Shown here: positions 1 through 14,100 of the stretch, in pieces
How positions within the stretch are numbered: the stretch's first letter is position 1
How the letters are laid out: each line of letters opens with the position of its first letter
NCBI GenBank assembly: GCA_028564705.1
Contig: JAPXFQ010000082.1
Coordinates: 186,001-250,000, forward strand
Reading direction: 5' to 3'
Length of the DNA: 64,000 nucleotides
Source: Apricaphanius iberus
Lineage: Eukaryota > Chordata > Actinopteri > Cyprinodontiformes > Aphaniidae
The notes under the pieces: model-generated
Seen by the model: the letters and a program-made list of their open reading frames with translations, nothing else
Database searches by the model: none
What the model was told of the DNA's origin: nothing
Made by a program: the position numbers and the translations under genes

Positions 1-46
1 AATGGAGGTAATGAAAGTACAAAATTAAACAGACATGCTCTCAATG

Positions 47-67
47 TGAGAGAGAGAGAGAGAGACA
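47..67. repeat. (GA)n microsatellite
   Basis: About ten GA units lie in the syne1 intron at the window start. The other bases of 1-123 are intron with no further feature. Confidence 0.8.
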
Positions 68-123
68 GACTCCAAGAACGTTTGACTTTTTAATCATTAA
101 TAAAGGCCATTCATCTCTTTAAG

Positions 124-2145
124 GTCATTGCAAGTGCAGAAGATACCTTAAAAGACTTTGAGCAGAGAATCATAGAGCTGAGAACCAGAGGAGCAGCACT
201 GCAGGCAGATCAGATCTCAGCAAACAAACTGCTTAAACTCCAGGTGAGTATTAATGCAGATGACATTGAAGCATTTTCCTTAAAGCTGCTACAAATCAGT
301 TTACCGCTCAGTGTTCCAGTGGACTAGACAAGATTTTTTTTTTTTTTTTTGTGTGAAAAAAATCACCACAACCAATTAGTTTTCTGCTTGTAGGATTCAT
401 ATGAGGAGCTATTGATGACGGTTGGTTCAAGACGCAGCGGGCTGAACCAAAACATTGCTCTGAAGGAGCAGTATGAGCGTGCTCTGCAGGACCTGACGGA
501 CCTAGTTGACACAGCTAAAGACAAAATGGCGGCTGACCAGAGAATTGTTGTTAGCTCCGTGGAGGAGGTTCAGAATCATCTTGACAAGCATAAGGTAGTT
601 TCAGTTCATACAGTTTCTTGAAAGAGTACTTATAACCCTTTAGATTTTTTTTAATGCAAAATATGGACAATATTTCAATACAACATGTACCAAAAGTAAA
701 CTATAAAAGGGAAAAATCAATTTTTATGCCTCTATATTTTGTTGCACTGTCCTAAGGTGCTTGTCTAAATGCAGTAAATCATATATCACTTTCTTTCGCA
801 TTATAGGCTACTTTGTGTCAGCCTAGTATATAAAATCATAGTAAAATGTATTATTACAAAATCCGAAAAAGTTCTAGGTATGTGAATACTTAGTACAAGG
901 CAGTGTAACTTGCTAAAAAAGTAGGCTTTATGAATGTTTATTATAAACAGCTTAAAATACTGATTCAATAAAGAACCTGGTCAATGCATTAACTGTTTTT
1001 CTTTTTTTCTAGGAGTTTTTCCAGGGTCTAGAGTCCCATATGATTTTAACAGAGACATACTTCAGAAAGATCAGTTGCCTTATGCTTCCCAAAGAAAACC
1101 AAATGTTGGAACAAACGCTTGCTGAGGCTCGGAGTGTCCTGAAAGAAGCGCACACTAAAGGAGTTGAACTGGAAAGTATCGTGGAGGTGAAAAAACCATT
1201 AATATTCTTGATCAACTTTAAACAAATGCAGAAATATATATAAATTTTTTCCCCCAATATTTGTGTAGTTTTGATTCTACTTTTGAAATAGTTTATCGCT
1301 GTTATGTTTTACTTTACTTTTTTTTTTTTTCTCCTTTCAGACTTGGTGCCGTTTAGTGCATGACTACCAGAATCTGAACCGGCAACTAGAAGCAGTCAAA
1401 GGAAGTATTCCCTCTGTTGGGCTAGTGGAAGAAACTGAAGATAAATTAAAGGACAGAATCTTTTTGTATCAGGTGGGACATGCTATCAGTTTATCTTTTG
1501 GGCACAACATATTCATATTGTCATATCTGACTGCTTTTATGTAATTTTTCTAGAATATCAGAAGGTTCTTGGTAGTATTTGACCAACAGAATACCACTAA
1601 TCTTTTCAGTTAGTTACTGGAAATTACTTCTGCCTGCAAAGCTAAACTCACAAGAAACCATTAGAGTCATTGTATCAGTTTGTGCCGACTTACACTTTGT
1701 TTTTGTGGTTCCTCCACTGTTTATAGGCTCTAAAGGGGAGATTGACAGAACACCAGCACAAGCTCCACCAGGTGTTGGATGATGGTAGGATTCTGTTACA
1801 GTCAGTTTGCTGTCCCACACTGGAGAATCAGCTGGCACTTTTAGGGGAGCACTGGCTTAACAATACAGCCAAGGTCAACCAGGAACTACAACGCCTGGAG
1901 GCTATCCTAAAACACTGGACCAGGTCAGAAATGCATGAACTGCTTTTTTAACCAACCTACAACACTATAATACTTATCAATAGAGTATATCATTCTCATT
2001 GTGTTTCTCTAGATATCAAAAGGAGTGTGCAGAGATTAGTGAGTGGTTACACTCAGCCCTGGAGCGCCTGGAGTTTTGGAATACGCAGGCGTTGTTAGTC
2101 CCACAGGAGCTGGAAACCGTCAGGGACCATCTGGCTGCTTTTCTT
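124..2145 (+). CDS. syne1: syne1 exons 1-6 of window: spectrin-repeat rod
   Basis: The exons are 124-243, 394-594, 1013-1186, 1341-1472, 1727-1923 and 2013-2145. The first starts in phase 0 after a TTTAAG acceptor, so at least one more coding exon lies upstream of the window. Exon 5 ends after two bases of an arginine codon (ACC AG) and exon 6 completes it. The translated product (residues 1-319 of this fragment) is charged, helical, and carries scattered tryptophans (for example HWLNN and ILKHWTR) typical of spectrin repeats. Donors are ordinary GT. Individual repeats cannot be bounded with certainty without a profile search. Confidence 0.88.
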
Positions 2146-5100
2146 GTGAGTCCACAAATGCAAAGTTTTTTACCTTTCTTTCCATAAACTGTGAAATTGG
2201 TTAGGGGTTTCCTTATCAGTCCTGATTTCTGTCCTTGATACCAATCCGAAATATTTAAGAATAGACTTTTGACGAAGCAGAGTTCCAATCCAACACCACA
2301 TAAGCATGTTTTACCTATCCATAGTCTATATGTGCTTATTATTACAGAATCTTTGGAGGCCGGTATCTGTCTCCAGTGCTTATTGGGCAAAACATGCAGT
2401 ACAACCAGGACATATGTTTAATTTCCATGAATAGCTATATAGCTTGCTGGTGGAGTAACAGACAAAAGACAGTAGTCATACTAGTAGTGGGCAATATAAA
2501 AGGTATAAGCTAGAAATGATATAAATTTAGCCAAAGGTAGAGATTTTGACTATACCACCATACTGCGATTATGCATTTTGATATCATCAAACTGTGCCTA
2601 AATACTTTGTACCAGTTATGCAGAGAAGAAAGGTACTGATGTTCACTATTTGTCTTTATACTAGATATTGCAAGTTTAAAATGAGTTGTTTTTGATTTAA
2701 CGGAAAAGAAACCTGTAGATCTTTGAAGCATTTTTTAATATGTGCAGGTTTCCTTTTGTGTGATATTAAATTTATAAATAAGTAACCAGGAAAGAAGACA
2801 ATTTTGAACTTTATTTTCATTTTGCTTTCATTTAATGTTGTAAGAATTTTTTTGTTTTATTATTTTGGATATTTTTTTTAAAATCATTTTGCAATAATAT
2901 TTGTTTCATTGGCATTCTAATCTTTTGGAAGTTGTTCTAGTTCCTGGAAAGAGAGAATGCTCATAAGCTGTCATTTTGACATATACAAAGAAAATGATGA
3001 ATATATTGCAATAGATAACTTTACTGCACATGCTTTAGGTTATATCGCAGTATAGATTTGAGGCCATATCATCCAGCCCTGATTCCTACAATACTGTAGG
3101 TATCAGGATACCAGGATAACAACATATAATAGGTCTATGGTCTATACAAAAAATTTTCATGAAGCTCTTTTTGCACAATCAATCATATAACACACAGGTT
3201 CTCTTTAGCTAGGAGAAAGTGTGAGGATTTGTGTCTTTGCAGCCAACAACACAATACTTCATCTATGACTTTCCTTGGCTGTTAGCCATAGCTGCGCTGC
3301 GCGTCTTGTTACTCAAAAATTGTGGATCTCCAAAAGATTTGGTAGGTGGGAGCAAAACGGATGAGGGTTAGATCTCTGCTAATCTTCCTTATCTTAACGT
3401 CAGGTTAAGAAAATCGTTTTGGCTCATTGATTCCTGACTCCATAATTTGACAAAAAGTGAACAGATGGTGGGCTGCACGGTGGCGCACTGGTTAGCACTG
3501 TTGTCTTGCAGCAAGAAGGTTGTGGTTTCATATCATATCATATCCCAGCCTAGGGCCTTTACAGTGTGTACCCCGCCTCTCGCCCGTTGACAGCTGGAGA
3601 TAGGCACCAGCCCCCGTGCGACCCCTTGAGGAACAAGCGGTCCAGAAAATGGATGGATGAAAGGATGGTTTTATTTGCATTTGTATCCAATGCTTATAGA
3701 GGCACTATGGATCCTAATAGCAGATGTTTGAAGATGAACATGATCAGATTAGGGGCATCCCTATTTTATTCACTGAATATCATTCAACTCATGACTTTCT
3801 TGTCTTAGGAGTTTTCCAAAGACGTGGAAGGGAAGTCAAATCTTAAGAGCTCCGTAGTCTCAGAAGGAAACCAGCTGCTGAGGTTAAAGAAAGTGGACAC
3901 AGTGGCGTTGCGCTCCGACTTGGCTCGCATTGACAGTCAGTGGGCTGAGCTTCTCACATGCATCCCTGTGGTTCAAGAGAAACTGCATCAGGTAAAGTCA
4001 AACACAGCCACACTGAACAGGCTTAGCTCCCACAGGGCAAATAGGATTACCTCTTTCTACTGCTTCACTCAGAAACACACTTTTTTTTACGTTATGGCTG
4101 ATCCAAAATCTGCCGCAAATGCCTTTTCTTCCTCCATCTAAGACATGTACCATCTTCTTAAATTCTGCAATATTTTTTAGATACAAATGGAGAAGTTGGC
4201 CTCACGTCATGCCATTTCCGAGCTTTGCAATTGGATGTCTCTGATGGAGAGTGTGATTGAGGAGGATGAAGAAAACCTCAAGAGTGCTGTTGGATCAAAT
4301 GTGATTCAAGACTACTTGCAGAAATATAAGGTAGTACTATTTTATATTTGCATAGCTTAAGACAGATATACCGTGCTGACTTTTGTGCCTCTTTTCCTAT
4401 TACTGTTTTTTTTTTAAAGCTTTGACATCCCAGCACTAATTTTAGACTATCTTTATTCTGTTTTAAGGTCTATAATATCTACTATGAAAACAGCATGCAA
4501 AAGACATTTAAATAAATCTTCTCTATCCTCTTTTAAAATTAATATACATAGAAGTTCTATTATATTGGGCCTATGATAACTCATATTAAAAACGTGATTT
4601 AATTCTTTGGTTGATTTCCCTGTTTCCTCCATTTTAGGGATTCAAAGTAGATTTAAGCTGTAAGCAGCTCACTGTGGACTTTGTAAACCAGTCGGTTCTA
4701 CAGATCAGCGGTCAGGATGTTGAGAGCAAGCGCAGCGACAAAACCGACTTCGCTGAGCGTCTGGGGGCCATGAACCGACGCTGGCAGATCCTTCAAAGCT
4801 GCATCAATGAAAGGGTGAGATCATCATTTCTGAGGCTATTAGAACTAATCTAGGACATGTTGTTTAACAGTGTACCATAGAGTGTAACTATTTTTCTTTC
4901 TTATAAAAAATAAGATGCAGTTCCTTGAGAGCCTTTTAAAGTTGTGGCTGGAGTATGAGAGCAGCGTTCAGATCCTCAAGTCCTGGATGACATCTCAAGA
5001 AGAAAGGCTGAAGAGGAAACACAAAATTGAAGATTTAACTTCTGTACAGAATGCTCTCAAAGACTGCCAGGTAGATCTAACATGTTACTCCAGCACACAT

Positions 5101-8100
5101 CATTACGATCTTGTTATTATGTGTATTTATTTATTAATAGAAAACTATATTTGGATATTTTTTTAGGAAATGGAGGTGCTGTTAAAAGAAAAGGAGAAAG
5201 AGCTGGAGAGGGTAGAGGAGCAGGGTTGTGCTCTTGTTCAAAACAAGACTGATGAGGCCTGTGCTATCGTCATGGAGACCCTCCAAAGCGTCAATCATAC
5301 CTGGGCCAACCTGGACCACTTGGTAATTTTAATCAGGTTCCATTCCTGTAAGTTTTATGTCCTGTTTTGCTCAGGCCTGATCTTTCAGTTTACTGTCATT
5401 TTGTGTTTTCTTATTTCATCTTTAACAGATAGGACAACTAAAGATTAGCCTGACTTCAGTGCTGGATCAGTGGAGTCTATACAAACGGGCTTCAGAGGAA
5501 ATCAATGGCTACCTGATGGAAGGAAGATACTCTGTATCACGTTTTCGCCTCCTCACAGGCTCCTTGGAAGCTGTTCAGCTGCAAGTGCAAAGTTTGCAGG
5601 TCCTTTAAGATTTTTTTGTGAACATCGGGTAGCATTAGGATATTCGAATGTTTCTTAAATTATTTTGTAGTTAGCATTTTATAGGAATTTGTTATTTTCT
5701 AGCAATTCTTTTGTGTCCGCTAATAAACTAGTCGTTATATTTGTGTGTTTTCTGTACAGGAGCTGCAAGAAGAACTGGAGAAACAGGAAAGCAGTCTGAG
5801 AAAGTTTGGTGCTGTGACCCACCAACTTCTGAGGGAATGTCACCCTTCAGTGTCAGATTCCCTAAACATTTCCCTCAAAGATGTCAATGCAAGGTGATTT
5901 AAAAAAGAGATACTTATTTTATTTATATATTTTTTTCTCCAAAAATATAACTTTTTCTTTGAACAAATTAAATATTAGTCTTTCATTATTCAACTTTAGA
6001 TGGACCGGCCTGCTGGAGGAGATAGCAGAGCGACTTAAGAGCAGTAAAGCCCTCCTTCAGCTGTGGCAACGTTACAAAGAACTCCATGAGCAAAGCTGCT
6101 GCAGCATTCAGCATCAAGAAGAAAAAGCAGACCAGCTCCTAAAGAGCACCTGCAGCAAGGACATTGCTGACGAGGACGTTTCCAATTGGATCAGAGAATA
6201 CAGTGTAAGTTGGCCCACAGTGACGGGTTTTGAGAATAGAAGCATATTGCAAAAGTATTCATACAGCTTGAATTTAGGTTTGTAGCATTGCTGCCACAAA
6301 CCTCATTGTATTGCTGGGAAGTGTAAGGGAAATGACACAGTTTTCAAGTCTTGCCACAGATTTTCTGTTGAATTTAGCTCTGGACTTTGACTAGACCATG
6401 TTGGCATATAATACTTTGATCTTAATTTTATTGTTGCTTTGGTTGCATGACCCGTGTTCTCTTTCGTGCATTTACTCTGTGTCTTCTTATGGAGGTACGG
6501 TGACCAAAGTAGCCCTCCATTTTATTTTCCTCAATTTCATTCACCTATCCATGATTGGCTTGGCAGCTGGGATGCTTGTTCTGAAAGGAAAGATGTCCTG
6601 TCCGCATTTAAAAGCAAGGCCCTGCATTACACAGTCCTTCTTGCTTTATCCTGAAAGCTTCTTCAGGGACGGCATGCTTTGGTGCTTATAGCTTAACTGT
6701 CCTCAGAAGGAGCTCACAAACAACCATAAACACACATTATGTTATCCATGTTCTATAGGTGGAAAAAAATTCAGACGTTGTTTCCCTTACATAAATTGCA
6801 AGAATCTTTTAACCTGACTTCTTATGACTTTCTTTCAAGAATGATTTTCTTTGTGTCTAGAAGGTTATGTTTGTAAAGTTTACGACTTATAGGTATTCTG
6901 TCTACAGATTTTCTCACCTGAACTGTGGATCTGTTTTGAAAGCCATGCTGCACCTTGCTTTTCCCAACTAAGCACTAATTTATGTCACTTTGTCACATAA
7001 ATTCCAATAAAATATTTGAGGTTGTGATTGTAACATAAAAAAAATCATAAGAAAATGTATGAGAAAATTTTACCAAGTTATTTCCTTCTAAATTAGTCTT
7101 TTTTAAGATCATTAGCTTCCTCTATTATTTTGTTGTTATTTTTTTACATCAGGAGTTGCTACGGTCACAAGTGCCAGTGCAGGCCTCCCTTCAGATTCTC
7201 CAAGAACTGGGAGAGCAACTGAAACAGCATGTGGACACCTCAGCAGCATCTGCTGTTCAGTCAGACCGCCTCTCTCTAACCCAGCGCCTGGCGGGGGTGG
7301 AACATGCCCTCAACAGACAGCTCACCGCCTTGCAGGTAAAAAAAACAACAACTACAACTATGACAGATTTCTGTATAAGTATTAATTGTTTAAGTGGTCA
7401 GTCTGCCAATCAGAGTCAGAAACATTATATGTTTGTATCTCATGTATACCAGACTGGAGTCCAAGACTATGAGACTTTTAATAAACAACTGGAGTCTTTG
7501 GGCTGCTGGTTAATTGAAGCTGAGGAGGCTTTGAAAGCACAAGATCCCAATGGCTGCACTGACCTGGCAGTCATCCAGGACCGCATGGAGGAGCTCAAGG
7601 TTTCTATAGCTTTCTTTTCACTAGATAGTACGTTACAGTTCCCTCTGATCAAAATATTAAGAATCCATACATATATTTTCGCCTTTTTTGCAGAAAATCA
7701 TGCTAAAATTTAGCGGTAGGACCCCTGAATTAGAGCATCTTAATGAGCTTGGTTATCGGCTCCCCCTCAATGATTCGGAGATCAAGCGCATGCAAAACCT
7801 CAATAGAAGCTGGTCAGCAGCTTCAGCACAGACCACGGAGAGGTTCAGGTATGACAAATGCATCAATAAAACTATTAACAAGGTTCTGTATAATGGTATA
7901 GCCATTTCTGAAAATATGTGTTATCTATCCACCCTTGCAATTTTAGACACAAGCGGAATAAAAAAGTAAATTGAACAGCCTATTATATTGCTAATCCAGT
8001 GAATACAAAGCAGAGATATTATATGGAATTCGAAACGGGGAATAAAAGACTTCCCTTCTATTTATTCTGGTTTTTGTGACTCATCATATTTCCTGATATT

Positions 8101-11100
8101 TGGTTCCTTGCAGCAAGCTTCAGTCATTCGTGCTGCAGCAGCAGACCTTCCTTGAAAAATGTGAAACATGGATGGACTTCCTGCTGCAAACAGAAGAGAA
8201 CTTGGCTGTGGAAATTTCAGGAAACTATCAGAGCTTAATAGATCAGCAAAAAGCCCATGAGGTTAGAGTCCATTCCATGTGAACAATCCTAAAACTATGC
8301 CTTTTTTTGTTACTAATCACTTTTATCTTCCAGTTATTCCAAGCTGAGATGTTCAGTCGCCAGCAGATCCTCCACTCTATCATCAGTGATGGACAGAGGA
8401 TGTTGGAGCAAGGCCAAGTAGATGACAGGTGAAAGGTCTTATGATGCTGTGGATCTGCTTTGAAAATGTTTCATTTATTCACAATACCAGGGACTATCCG
8501 AGCGTCTAAATCCACTCTTGCCCAGCAAAGTTTGTGAGCCAGTATTTCTTAGTCATTTATTCTGCCACAGAGATGAGTTCAACATGAAGCTGACTCTCCT
8601 GAGTAACCAATGGCAAGGCGTAGTGCGTCGTGCTCAGCAGAGGCGTGGGATCATTGATGGTCTCATTCGACAGTGGCAACGCTACAGAGAAATGGTGGAG
8701 AAGCTGCACAAATGGCTTTTGGAGGTCTCCCATCCTGCAGAAGTGCTTCAGGCAGGAAATACAATTCATCTACAACAAGCTCGCTCCATGCTTGATGCTG
8801 TCCAGGTACATTATAATCCTCATTCGAATGTATGAAACTGTACACAACTAGTCTAGACTAAAAAAAGCCTTTCTAAAGCCTTTTTTCAGAAGAAACTCTT
8901 AGAGCAAATGCAAAAATATTTATATAAACTTATATATTTTGTCTCATTACAACCACAAATTTAAATGTATTTCACTGGGATTTTATGAGTTAGACTAACA
9001 CAAAGTAATGTGTTTTGTAATTGTTTGTAGAGGTGTCAACATTCTCCAAATTCTCGATTCGATTTTTTATTTAAGGGTCACAATTTGATTCTTTTTTTTT
9101 TTTTTTTTTTTTTTACAGTACAGAGACCTATTTCATTTTTAAACTAGTCTACGATCATTTGTTTAATTCAATACATTTTTTACTGTAAATCTTATTTTAA
9201 AAGACAAAATTGATGCTTTAGTTCTGGTCCCGCTGCTTCATCTATCTCAGCCGTGGTTGAGCCGTAGCTTAGCCAATAGCAACTTGCTAGCTTCAGCTAA
9301 TGTGCTCTGTAGACGTGTGCTCTGATCACAAGGGATGTGATACAGGAAATTAAAATGTTACCAAATGTTGTTGTGAGTTGTAGAATAACTGGTGAGAGTT
9401 TCTCGTTAGGGAGAATGCAATGTGTGGTTCTTTGTGGTGAGGAAATCTGAGTAAATAGACGGTAGCTTGCTAACTGTTGCTACGGAGTCCGAGTTGGACG
9501 CAAAGTAAACATAGACGGAGGAGGTGATCGAGATCCTCTTTTGGATTTCCATGCGCAAGATCGTAATGTAATTTTGATCGCTTTCGATTTAAAATCGAGA
9601 TTGTGACACCCCTAATTGTTTAATGAAAGAAAAAATAATAATTTTTGGGGGAAGTTTTTTATTTATTTATAAAAATATGAAAAGTATGACTTTTATAAAC
9701 ATTCAGCTGCCCTGAGTGAAAACTTTTTCAAGCAATCATTTTTTGTACTAGTGCTTCAAAGAGTTTAAGCTTTGAGCAGATGGAGGGCATCTGCGATTAT
9801 AATTTTTCCAGCAGTGTAACAGATTCTTAATTGCATTTCAGTCATTTTAACACATGAATATGATTCAATCTAAGTTCATCTTCGTAGTTTTAGTCATGTT
9901 TAATTTCATTGTCTTGAGCTGAACCTCCATCCCAGCCTAAAGTCTTTCCCAGCCTTTAACATATTTCCTTCCGTTGTTCTATCTTTTTTCCCCTTTCCTA
10001 GTGAGGAAAAACATTGCTATAGTAGGATGCTACTACCACCATGTCTCATCATGGGAATGGTGTGTTCAGGACAAAATTCATTGCTTTGTTGTTTTGCTGG
10101 CCAAAAAGACCATGGGTCTCTTTTATTAAAACTTTGCATAGAATCCTTACAAAAACCGTACTAAAGCTCACCATGAAAATATTTACTTACAAAAGGAAAT
10201 TTACTAATCTGTATTCATATTTTTCCGCTTTAAAAATCATACTCTCCCTAGAAATGTTGTCAGATGGGTTTGGATTATATCCCACCTCTTACCCACAGTT
10301 TGCCATTAACATTCAATGTAAAGGGCCTATTGAATATTCTGCATAGACTTAACCCAGCTGTGGAGCATTTCACTGGTAACCATGAAAAGCCGAAAGGCAT
10401 GGAAAGCGCAATTCCACTGACAGTGAAATCTAGGTGTTTATAGGTGATACAGAGGCACGGAAAACTTTTTATTTCTATCAATAAATCAGTGTTAATCTAT
10501 TGGGCTTTACTCAGCCAAAAGGTGACCAAAGTGGTTCACAATAAAAGACGAAAATATTGTTAGCAATAAGAAAATGTGTAACAAGACAACAAGGTAAATA
10601 ACCTTGCGCTGCAAGCTAGATTCATGCAAGATTTAGAGTTTTCTAAACCCACAAAAATCCATCTTGAACTGCTCCAACTAAAGCGTAGTTTATACTTTTC
10701 AAAATGGATAGAAGCAACGCTCTTATCCGTCAACGCAAGGGCTCTCCCTCACCTACGTAATGACGCATGGAGTAGAGCCCATCCGTCTCCATCAACGGAG
10801 AGCGTATGCCTGTGATTGATCAACTCAACATCAGCCAGAGATCATTTCACCAGAACGGTGATCTACTGTATAGTCGATGTAATCATTAGTAAATGCAGCG
10901 TTTGGGCGCTAGATGCTTTCTGTTGCAAGGCCAGTTTATCTAATATGGTCTTTTGGCAATTTTGAACACAAGGAGGCGTAGAGAGCAACAAAACAAAACG
11001 CTGTGTTTATTACGTTTTTAGAGTATTCGATGAGCTTCACTTCTAGTAAAAAGCTTTCTAGTTCAATCAAAACTTACTTTATGCCATCCATTGCTCCTTA

Positions 11101-14100
11101 AGTGGAGAAGCTGAAGAAAATAAACTCTAGTTAACCAGAAACTACCCTGAAATGGTAGGCAGACCCAGCCAGAAAAAGTCCTGACTTCACTGGTGGTGTG
11201 GGCCAATCGTTTGTTAGCATTATGCATTGGGGCGGGCATATGGGCGGGTGCTCAGGTATGGCGATACCAGCAAGTGCCTAGGTAAAACAAAACAAACATG
11301 GCTGCACCAGTGAACATTTGAATCTGTTTTAGAACTAGAGACGATTTCTTTGTTGAAAAATTAGCAATGGTAAAGATTTGAATGCCTTTCTCTCAAGTGT
11401 ATTTGGAAAAAGCTTGATTTACCAGTGGATTTAACAGTTGTTAGTGTGATTGGCTAAAGACAAATCATGGTTGGCGGACACTTGCTAATGTGTCCTCCAA
11501 TCAGCTCAAAATATTATACCAGATGGCCTCTTCCTTTTTTTAGACACTTTCTATAGGAGCAGTTCCAGATCGATTTGTAAACTCAACACGAGGCGGGACT
11601 ACACATAGATCTGGCTTTTGCTAGGTTTACATTTCAATTCATCACAATCAATGCAAAATTGCTTTATAGTGAAAGTGAATTAGGCAATTTTTCAACCCTG
11701 TTTTGTGCATTAGCAAGCTTTATGAATGAGACCCCAGAGCATCATCTTCCATGATATGTCTGATATGTTTTCTACATAACTGGTGTCAAACTACAAATAG
11801 TAGTTCTTCTGGATAATTGGTGGCGTGCATGACTAATTGTTGTATCAGCAGATTGTTCACCTGAGCTGTAGACCTCTGCAACTTCTCCAGACTTTTCATG
11901 ATCATGTTTCTCTGATTAATGATCTCTCTACCCAGGCTGTAAGTTTATGTGGACAACCATGTCTTCGCAGGTTTTAAGTCTAGTTAGAATTTTTCTCTTT
12001 CAGATGAAAGATTGAACAGTTTACTGTAAAATATTGAGAGTTGTTGGATGTTGTTTTATTACCTAACCCTACTTTTTAAAAAATATTTCCCCAACTTTCT
12101 ACCTGATCTGTCCGCCATGTTTTTGGTCTTCATGATCCTGTTCACTAACCTACTCAAACAAACCTGTATAAGGCATTGACATTGTAGTCTCAAGTTAGCA
12201 GCTTTGGATATCATTTGCGCAAAAAATAAAAACAATGTATCATTTAAATTCCACTTCACAATTATTGATAATTTGACCTACTATGTGTTTATGTGTCACA
12301 TAAAATCTCAATAAAAATATTGATGGTTGTTCCTGTATGGGAAAAAAGTCTAAAAGATCGAATTTTAACAGCTTTTACAAAGCACTGTTTCTTTTATTGA
12401 GTGAGACATGGAAAGATCGTTGGTGTGGCGGATTCTATGGGTTCTGTCACCTCATGAGAGTCGTTCTTTCCTCCTAAGCTAAAAGAAAAGGTGCTGCAGC
12501 GTCAGCAGGGCAGCTACATCTTGACAATAGAGGCTGGCAGACAGCTACTCCTGTCAGCAGACAGCCGAGCAGAGGTGACCCTGCAGACGGAGCTGACAGA
12601 TATCCAGGACAAATGGAAGCTAGCCAGCACGTGCCTAGAACAACAGAGGAAAGAGCTGAGCTCACTTGTGAAGGTAAATTCAACAGAACATGTGGTTTAT
12701 TAGATGGATGGAAACTTTAGAGACTTTATAAAGATTCACTATTTTGCGTGTTTTGTGCGTACTCATGAATTTCACGCTTTTAATCCTGAAACCCCAGTTT
12801 CAAGATTCATTTTGACTTCATTCTGTCTGTTTGGCTCTGTATAAATATTCATATACAGGACTGGGAAAGGTGTGAGAGTGGGATTGGAGGATCACTTGAA
12901 AAACTCAGAGCCTTCAAAAGGCAGCTTTCTCAACCCCTTCCTGATCACCATGAAGATCTCCAAGCTGAGCAGATCCGCTGCAAGGTATCAACAGGGCCAT
13001 TTTTATTCTTTCAGTAAAGCTAAGTTATAGAAACTGGAAACAGCTAAGTTACAAATGAAAGCTCTGACATTGCTGTTCCCTTTTTAACAGGATTTAGAGA
13101 ATACATTTGAAGGCTGGACTGGAGATTTAACCCATCTGAATCTACTGAGAGAGTCTTTGTCTTGTTATATCAGCGCAGAGGATCTTTCTGTCCTGCAGGA
13201 ACGTATTGAGCTTTTGCATCGGCAATGGGATGAAATCTGCCACCAGGTAAAGTCCTCTGCATTTGAGTCCTTTTGTATGCTATATCTTTCCTGTAAGAAA
13301 GCCTTCAGCGTTCTTGTTTGCCTCATGACAGGTAGGAGACACATAGCAAACACGTAGAAAAGGTGGTCTGGTCAGATATGACAAAAATAACTTTTTTCTG
13401 TGTGAGAAGGAAATCACTGAATATCGTCCTAAACCCTTTGTCTACATGCTTTTGTGTAGACATTACTGGCACAGTTCAGTCACATACATTCTCCTCAGCA
13501 ACTTCTTCCTTCCCTTCTGGTGTCCCTCAAGGTTCCATTTTAGGCCCCCTTTTATTTTATTTTGTATTGGCAGCGGTTTTTAAAAACCTGACATTGCTTT
13601 TTACTGGTAAGCTGTTGATGTTCAGATCTACCTGCCTTTAAAACACTAATGATGAACTCTGTTTTAACTTGACTTGTTGAGTAAGGGAATGACCCATATT
13701 TCTTTTTAAGTGGCAACAAATAACTCTGGGGATAAGGACCCTGTCCAGCTCTCTGCTGTCTTTGGTTCCCTATCATAGCACCTGTTTCATGTCTCAGAAT
13801 GGGGAAAGCGTTCTGCATGACCTCATCAGAAGCTTGAATTTCACTACGGCAGCCCTGATTGATTGGCCTTGTTGATGTCTATGTCATATGGTCTCACCCT
13901 ATAAAATGGGCTGATATAGTGTACGTTGCCATACGTAACCCTCTTCTTGATTCTCACAGCAGTATTAGACAACTGTAAACTGGCTGCTAAACAGGGCCAA
14001 ACTGTCTATCAGTTGGGTGCACAATTTGGTCACAGGGCGATTACTCCCTAATACAGTTGTCCAGCTCACAAGGTCATCATCACAGATGCCCCTTTGGTTG

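Larger units (their letters stand above)
8884..12365 (-). mobile_element. Composite of Tc1-type relics in syne1 intron 20
   Basis: Phrases of the fish Tc1-derived family recur on the antisense side: TCATTACAACCACAAATTTAAATG (about 8943), CTACCACCATG (10033), and at 11870-12340 the stretch from CTTTTCATGATCATGTTTCTCTGATTAATG to CACATAAAATCTCAATAAAAATATTG. Two other elements are inserted or juxtaposed (9028-9614 and 10678-11130), so the region is a nest. No intact transposase remains. Confidence 0.5.
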
